10,621 nucleotides of DNA from Bacillota bacterium (lineage in GTDB: Bacteria; Bacillota; Clostridia; Acetivibrionales; DSM-1351), in assembly GCA_023436515.1 (NCBI GenBank), contig JAEZIV010000397.1, positions 1 through 10,621 on the forward strand, read 5' to 3'. Within the stretch, counting starts at the first letter, position 1; every line of letters begins with the position of its first letter. A program made the position numbers and the translations under genes. This document shows positions 6,559 through 10,621 of the stretch, one piece after another. Below the pieces are notes generated by a model. The model was not told where the DNA came from. It was given only the letters and a program-made list of their open reading frames with translations, and ran no database searches.

Positions 6559-6588
6559 TTGTCTTACTTTATATTTATATGATACAAT
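6559..6588 (+). promoter_or_regulatory. Probable sigma-A promoter of the recG operon (extended -10)
   Basis: TTGTCT (-35, 6559-6564), an 18-nt AT-rich spacer, and TACAAT (-10, 6583-6588, 5 of 6) preceded by TG at 6580-6581, an extended -10. Transcription would start near 6595, about 33 nt before the recG TTG. No other promoter-like site is seen before recG, rsmD, coaD or the coiled-coil gene. Confidence 0.6.
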
Positions 6589-6627
6589 TATTTAATAATA
6601 TATATTTACTGACTCAGGAGGCTTCAC

Positions 6628-8700
6628 TTGAAACTGATTGATATTGAGGAGCTACAGAAAAAATCTATCAGGTATGCAAAGGGAGTTGGTGAGGCGAGAG
6701 CAGCTCTACTTGAGAAGCTTGGGATACGCACTCTCTATGACCTTTTAACCTATTATCCAAAGGATTACGAGGATAGAAGCTTAATAAAGAACATTGCTGA
6801 TCTTGAGCATGGCGAGACCTGCTCCTTTGAAGGAACGGTAGTATCAAATGTGAGCGAGGCCAGACCAAGAAGGGGCATGTTTATATCAAAGGTATCAATA
6901 CAGGACGGCACAGGCAAAATAACAGCGATATGGTTTAATCAGCAGTACGTTAAGAATTCTCTCTCAGTTGGTGTAAATTATATTTTTTTCGGTAAGATAG
7001 ATAAGAAGCTTAATAAACCTCAGATAATCAACCCGGTTTTTGAAAGAAGTGATAATAAGTCTTTAAAAAAGAGCTTAAAAATACTTCCGATTTATTCCCT
7101 TACAAAGAATCTGGGTCAGAATGTAATAAGAGCAATAATACAGGAAGCCTTAGACAGCCTTAGTAATATTGGATTAGAGGACATGCTTCCGGATAGGATT
7201 AAAGAAGAACACAAACTTACTGATTATTTTGAAAGTATTAAGCAAATTCATTATCCGGAATCGGTGGTAAAAAAGGAGGCAGCACGTTTCAGACTAGTTT
7301 TTGAAGAACTGTTCCTTCTGCAGCTTGGCCTGCTTAACTATAAAATATTAGCAAATACTACAAGTAGAGGTATTTGCTTTGGTAAAACACCTGAAATGGA
7401 CCAATTTGTTAATTCTCTTCCCTTCGCATTAACCGGTGCACAGAAGAGAGTTATGGAAGAAGTTGAAAAGGATATGGAAAGCCCTAGGGTCATGAACAGG
7501 CTGGTTCAGGGGGATGTGGGCTCCGGTAAGACAATTATTGCTGTACTTGCGCTTTTTAAGGCTGTAAGGAGTGGTTATCAGGGAGCGTTTATGGTGCCCA
7601 CTGAAATATTGGCCGAACAGCATTTTAAGTCTGTAAAGCCCTTATTCGAAAAGTATAATATAACTGTGGAGCTGTTATCCGGAAGTCAGACTAAGAAGCA
7701 AAAACAGTTGATATTTGAAGCAATTAAGGCGGGAGACATAGATATAGTAATCGGGACGCACGCATTAATAGAAGCTACTGTTGAGTTTAGCAGGCTTGGT
7801 TTAGTGGTAACAGACGAACAGCATAGATTTGGTGTGAGGCAGAGAGCTATTTTAGCAGAAAAGGGAGAAAATCCGGATGTACTGGTTATGACTGCGACAC
7901 CAATTCCACGTACCCTTGCGTTGATACTATATGGTGATCTGGATATATCCATTATTGATGAGCTTCCTCCCGGAAGAAAACCAATAAAAACCTATGCAGT
8001 CAATGAAGCTATGAGAGAACGAATCAATAATTTTATAAGGGAAAAGGTGCAGGAGGGTAGACAGGTATACATTGTATGCCCTCTGGTTGAAGAGTCTGAA
8101 GAAATTGAGGCAAAATCAGCGGTTGTTACGGCCGAAGATATTAGTAATAATGTATTTAAGGATTTAAGTGTAGGGATTATCCATGGTAAAATGAAATCCT
8201 CAGAGAAGGAAGCAATAATGAAAAGCTTTGTCTCGGGTGAAATCAGTATACTTGTTTCAACCACAATAATTGAAGTTGGCGTGAATGTTCCAAATGCTAC
8301 CTTGATGGTTATTGAGAATGCTGAAAGGTTTGGTTTGGCTCAGCTGCATCAGCTTAGAGGAAGGGTGGGCAGAGGAGCAGAGCAGTCATATTGCGTGCTG
8401 TTTAACCAGTCAAAGTCCCAGGTTTCTAAGGAAAGAATGAAGATTATGTCACAATCCAATGACGGTTTTGTTATATCTGAAAAGGATCTTGAAATCAGAG
8501 GACCGGGTGACTTTTTCGGAACCAAGCAGCATGGCCTCCCGGAACTAAAAATTGCAAACCTGTATAAGGATATTGAGGTTATGAAATTAGCTCAGGAAAA
8601 TGTTAAGGCTCTTTTGCAGGAGGATAGCAACCTTGAGAAGAGTCCCGGATTAAAAAGGTATCTCGACTTGTATTTTGGAGAGAGAGCCACCTTATCATAA
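6628..8700 (+). CDS. recG: ATP-dependent DNA helicase RecG
   Basis: A 690-residue protein, full length for the family. RecG is a double-strand DNA translocase that regresses stalled replication forks and processes branched recombination intermediates. The N-terminal wedge/OB region covers about residues 1-150, with a helix-hairpin-helix-like GVGEARAALLEKLGI near the start. The helicase core follows: Walker A GDVGSGKT (295-302), the RecG-type DEQH box (396-399), motif III TATPIPRT (422-429), motif V STTIIEVGVNVPNAT and motif VI QLRGRVGRG (575-583). The start is TTG 6628, with AGGAGG at 6616-6621 six nt upstream and no ATG nearby. It is the first gene of a probable operon with rsmD (18 nt away), coaD and the coiled-coil gene, driven by the promoter at 6559-6588. 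In B. subtilis recG lies a few genes beyond rpmB; here the genes normally between them are absent. Confidence 0.97.
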   Translation: MKLIDIEELQKKSIRYAKGVGEARAALLEKLGIRTLYDLLTYYPKDYEDRSLIKNIADLEHGETCSFEGTVVSNVSEARPRRGMFISKVSIQDGTGKITAIWFNQQYVKNSLSVGVNYIFFGKIDKKLNKPQIINPVFERSDNKSLKKSLKILPIYSLTKNLGQNVIRAIIQEALDSLSNIGLEDMLPDRIKEEHKLTDYFESIKQIHYPESVVKKEAARFRLVFEELFLLQLGLLNYKILANTTSRGICFGKTPEMDQFVNSLPFALTGAQKRVMEEVEKDMESPRVMNRLVQGDVGSGKTIIAVLALFKAVRSGYQGAFMVPTEILAEQHFKSVKPLFEKYNITVELLSGSQTKKQKQLIFEAIKAGDIDIVIGTHALIEATVEFSRLGLVVTDEQHRFGVRQRAILAEKGENPDVLVMTATPIPRTLALILYGDLDISIIDELPPGRKPIKTYAVNEAMRERINNFIREKVQEGRQVYIVCPLVEESEEIEAKSAVVTAEDISNNVFKDLSVGIIHGKMKSSEKEAIMKSFVSGEISILVSTTIIEVGVNVPNATLMVIENAERFGLAQLHQLRGRVGRGAEQSYCVLFNQSKSQVSKERMKIMSQSNDGFVISEKDLEIRGPGDFFGTKQHGLPELKIANLYKDIEVMKLAQENVKALLQEDSNLEKSPGLKRYLDLYFGERATLS

Positions 8701-8718
8701 ATCACGAAATAAAGCTTA

Positions 8719-9288
8719 TTGGGAGGAATATTTATTTTACGAGTAATATCTGGAAGTGCAAAGGGCTTAAAGCTTCAAACTTTAGAGGGAATGAATACCA
8801 GACCTACCACAGATCGAGTGAAGGAAAATTTATTCAACATATTGTCGCCCTATATAGAGGGTTCAAAGGTTCTTGACCTTTTTGCGGGTTCCGGGAGTCT
8901 GGGTATCGAAGCCTTAAGCAGAGGAGCAGAAAGTGCTGTCTTTGCAGACCAAAACGAAAAATGTACAGAGATTATTATAAGTAATCTAAAACATACAAGC
9001 TTAGAACATAAATCTGAGGTTTTTTTGGGGGATGCTCAATTAATATTAAAAAAACTCTCCCAACATGGTAAAAAGTTTGATATAATTTTCCTAGACCCGC
9101 CGTATAACAAGGGTATTATACCTGAGATTTTGCTAATTTTGCAGGAGTATGATATCCTTGAAGACAGGTTTATTATAGCAGCCGAGGCAGCTATTGAAGA
9201 TGAATTACCGCGGGAACTTGGAAAAATTATTATTTCCAGATCTCAACCCTATGGTAAAACAAAATTGACATTTTTTAAAAGAAATTGA
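8719..9288 (+). CDS. rsmD: 16S rRNA (guanine966-N2)-methyltransferase RsmD; start uncertain
   Basis: A SAM-dependent methyltransferase that modifies G966 of 16S rRNA. Counting from ATT 8734 (184 residues), visible are the family N-terminus RVISGSAKG (3-11), TRPTTDRVKENLFNIL (22-37), the SAM-binding motif VLDLFAGSGSLGIEA (46-60) and the catalytic DPPY (121-124). The start is odd. The only in-frame canonical codon before the conserved RVISG is TTG 8719, used here for the coordinates, but it overlaps the ribosome binding site and has none upstream. The GGAGG at 8722-8726 points to ATT 8734 (7 nt spacing) or TTA 8737 (10 nt). The next ATG, at 8790, would cut off the conserved N-terminus. It lies between recG and coaD (17 nt gap); rsmD-coaD pairs are common, as in B. 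subtilis ylbH-ylbI. Confidence 0.93.
   Translation: MGGIFILRVISGSAKGLKLQTLEGMNTRPTTDRVKENLFNILSPYIEGSKVLDLFAGSGSLGIEALSRGAESAVFADQNEKCTEIIISNLKHTSLEHKSEVFLGDAQLILKKLSQHGKKFDIIFLDPPYNKGIIPEILLILQEYDILEDRFIIAAEAAIEDELPRELGKIIISRSQPYGKTKLTFFKRN
8721..8726 (+). promoter_or_regulatory. Ribosome binding site of rsmD, positioned for a non-canonical start
   Basis: GGGAGG is the only Shine-Dalgarno-like sequence between recG and the conserved RsmD N-terminus. Counting from its last G, the in-frame codons downstream are ATA (1 nt), ATT (7 nt) and TTA (10 nt); no ATG, GTG or TTG is within reach. It therefore argues for an ATT start at 8734 rather than TTG 8719, which it partly overlaps. Confidence 0.55.
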
Positions 9289-9305
9289 CTAAAGGATGAT
9301 AAATA

Positions 9306-9785
9306 TTGAATATTTTTATATACCCAGGTAGCTTCGATCCGGTTACTAACGGACACATGGATATTATTGAAAGAGCGTCTAAAATATGCGACATATTGAT
9401 TGTAGGAGTTTTGATCAGTCATAGTAAACAGCCCTTATTTTCTATGGATGAACGTGTTGACTTGCTGAATAGAGCAGTAAGTCATTTAAAGAATGTTAAA
9501 GTTGAGAACTTTTCGGGTTTGCTGGTGGATTTTGTTAAGCAAAAAAATGCTAATGTAATTATAAAAGGACTCAGAGCTGTGTCGGATTTTGAATATGAGC
9601 TGCAAATGGCTCTTTTAAACCAGAAGATGGCACCTGATATTGAAACTTTATTTATGATGTCAAATATTAATTATTCGTTTCTAAGCTCCAGTATGGTTAA
9701 GGAGCTTGCAAGATACGGAGGAAGTATAAATGGACTTGTTCCTGAATGTATTGAAGCTGATGTGGTAAATAAGCTAAAAAAGTAA
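9306..9785 (+). CDS. coaD: Phosphopantetheine adenylyltransferase (PPAT)
   Basis: A 159-residue cytoplasmic enzyme of typical length. It catalyses the fourth step of coenzyme A synthesis, joining AMP from ATP to 4'-phosphopantetheine to give dephospho-CoA. It has the nucleotidyltransferase signature TNGH (14-17) inside [19 protein letters not shown], the conserved [18 protein letters not shown] block (85-102) and the C-terminal [15 protein letters not shown] motif (125-139). These motifs make the assignment secure. It starts at TTG 9306, preceded by AAAGGATGAT at 9291-9300; the protein then begins directly at the first beta strand, as in other PPATs. The gap from rsmD is 17 nt and to the next gene 15 nt, so it belongs to the recG operon. 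The matching B. subtilis gene is ylbI. Confidence 0.97.
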   Translation: MNIFIYPGSFDPVTNGHMDIIERASKICDILIVGVLISHSKQPLFSMDERVDLLNRAVSHLKNVKVENFSGLLVDFVKQKNANVIIKGLRAVSDFEYELQMALLNQKMAPDIETLFMMSNINYSFLSSSMVKELARYGGSINGLVPECIEADVVNKLKK

Positions 9786-9800
9786 CCCGGGAGGATAACT

Positions 9801-10238
9801 ATGGAAATACTTACTATTCTGGAAACTTTGGAGGAACTGGTTGAAAGAAGTGCCAGTGTTCCTTTTTCAGGGAAGTGTCTGATTGACAGAGAAGAAGTGC
9901 TAGAGATAATTAAAGAGATGAGGCTGAAGCTGCCGGATGATATAAAGCAGGCTAAATGGGTTAAGGAAGAACGCCAAAGGATTCTTCTTGAGGCTCAGAA
10001 AGAGGCCAACCATATATTGAAGGATGCAGAAAACAAAATCGCGTCGTTGGTGGATGAGCATGAGATAACAAAGAAAGCTTATGAACAGGCCAATGAGATA
10101 ATTTCAGGTGCCCAGAAGAATGCCAGAGAGATTCGACTAGGTGCCAGGGAATATGCAGATAGTGTACTCAATAAGGTTGAAGAAATTTTGACCGATGCCA
10201 CTGATGTAATAAGAACCAATAGGTCTGAATTAAAGTAG
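9801..10238 (+). CDS. Conserved clostridial coiled-coil protein of unknown function
   Basis: A 145-residue, highly charged, mostly helical protein. Residues 1-45 hold a short conserved-looking head (SVPFSGKCLIDREEVLEII, 19-37). From about residue 47 a long amphipathic helix runs nearly to the end (KEERQRILLEAQKEANHIL, 55-73, and ISGAQKNAREIRLGAREYA, 101-119), rich in Ala, Glu, Lys and Arg. It has no membrane segment, no signal and no Walker or other nucleotide motif. As I recall, relatives in Clostridia are often labelled 'ATPase', probably through chance likeness to ATP synthase b or V-type E stalk helices; the sequence gives no support for ATPase activity. A DivIVA-like scaffold is another possible resemblance. 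GGGAGG at 9789-9794 fixes the ATG. It is last in the recG-rsmD-coaD run, next to ylbJ, and its stop lies inside the 3' end of ylbJ on the other strand. Confidence 0.8.
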   Translation: MEILTILETLEELVERSASVPFSGKCLIDREEVLEIIKEMRLKLPDDIKQAKWVKEERQRILLEAQKEANHILKDAENKIASLVDEHEITKKAYEQANEIISGAQKNAREIRLGAREYADSVLNKVEEILTDATDVIRTNRSELK

Positions 10239-10621
10239 GCTTTTCTTTGATTTCATTTTAAGTATACATATACACGCAAATATAGCCGCAACCATAATCA
10301 GGGTTGAAAACCCTACTAACTGTACAGAGTCTTTAAATACACTACCCCATTGATCCAGGTTAACTTCAGGATTGTTTGCAAATACCGGTGATTCCTTCAG
10401 GAGCAGTCTGCCGAAAAGAGAATATCCTATAAAGGTGTACAAACATGAAATAATCCCTTGAAGTGCCTTCCCTACAAGGTAGGGCTTTACCCTGATGTCA
10501 GTGGAACTGACAATACTCATTACCTGGGTATGAACTGAAAAGCCCGCCCATCCAATAATAAGACTGATACAGCAAAGTTTTACCATTAGAGATGCTTGAG
10601 ACTGACTAAGCAGATTAGCTC
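10230..10621 (-). CDS. ylbJ: Sporulation integral membrane protein YlbJ, C-terminal part; 5' end outside window
   Basis: Partial: the frame is open to the window edge, giving 129 complete codons before the stop at 10230-10232; the protein is normally about 400 residues, so the visible ATG at 10584-10586 is internal. YlbJ is a polytopic membrane protein made in the mother cell and needed for proper spores in B. subtilis. Visible are hydrophobic segments around LCCISLIIGWAGFSVHTQV, ALQGIISCLYTFIGYSLF and LVGFSTLIMVAAIFACICIL, with the polar loop SSTDIRVKPYLVGK between the first two and a basic tail. GWAGFSVH followed by TDIxxKPYLxGK is the family feature I rely on. The rsmD-coaD-ylbJ neighbourhood (B. 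subtilis ylbH-ylbI-ylbJ) supports it, although here ylbJ is convergent. Its 3' end overlaps the coiled-coil gene by 9 nt. Its promoter, expected to be sigma-E, lies outside the window. Confidence 0.85.
   Translation of the reverse strand, partial: ANLLSQSQASLMVKLCCISLIIGWAGFSVHTQVMSIVSSTDIRVKPYLVGKALQGIISCLYTFIGYSLFGRLLLKESPVFANNPEVNLDQWGSVFKDSVQLVGFSTLIMVAAIFACICILKMKSKKSLL

Noticed and set aside
6327..6627. Search for a riboswitch, small RNA or tRNA in the 301-nt rpmB-recG spacer
   Set aside because: No stable GC-containing stems, T-box, or other leader motif found by eye; only two promoters and the degenerate repeat are supportable.
1..10621. Defence system, mobile element or biosynthetic cluster
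   Set aside because: Every full gene except the coiled-coil and PsbP-like ones belongs to a recognised housekeeping, signalling or sporulation family; no transposase, integrase, long direct repeats or abrupt composition change is seen.

Overview
The window is chromosomal housekeeping DNA from a low-GC, endospore-forming Firmicute of the Clostridia. The grounds are AT-rich DNA with strong GGAGG-type ribosome binding sites, several TTG starts, a C4 zinc-type ribosomal protein L28, a SpoVM micropeptide and the sporulation protein YlbJ. The style resembles the Ruminiclostridium / Clostridium cellulolyticum group, but that placement is an inference. I see no insertion sequence, phage, CRISPR array, tRNA or rRNA.

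Left block (1-5088, + strand): the 3' end of glycogen synthase (glgA) overlaps endonuclease III (nth). Next come a large FtsA/PilM-type actin-fold ATPase with an unusual C-terminal tail of beta-grasp-like repeats, and a membrane-anchored GAF-GGDEF diguanylate cyclase. Gaps of -8, 34 and 43 nt suggest one transcript. A membrane-anchored, PsbP-like extracytoplasmic protein (5093-5773, - strand) runs head-on into this block with only 4 nt between stop codons.

Middle (5774-6627): a 23-codon spoVM gene (5935-6006, +) and rpmB (6138-6326, -) converge on a shared 18-bp perfect hairpin with U tracts on both strands (6074-6115). spoVM and rpmB are also neighbours in Bacillus subtilis, which supports the call for the tiny gene. 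The 301-nt rpmB/recG divergent spacer (6327-6627) holds a good sigma-A-type promoter for each gene and a degenerate ~15-bp tandem repeat between them.

Right block (6628-10238, +): recG, rsmD, coaD and a coiled-coil gene are spaced 15-20 nt apart and probably form one operon from the promoter at 6559-6588. recG and coaD start with TTG, and rsmD has no well-placed canonical start at all. The 3' part of ylbJ comes in on the - strand and overlaps the coiled-coil gene by 9 nt. rsmD-coaD-ylbJ matches the B. subtilis ylbH-ylbI-ylbJ cluster.

No clearly new multi-gene system is visible. The most interesting items are the spoVM micropeptide, the beta-grasp-tailed FtsA-like protein beside a c-di-GMP synthase, the non-canonical rsmD start, and the conserved but unexplained coiled-coil protein between coaD and ylbJ.
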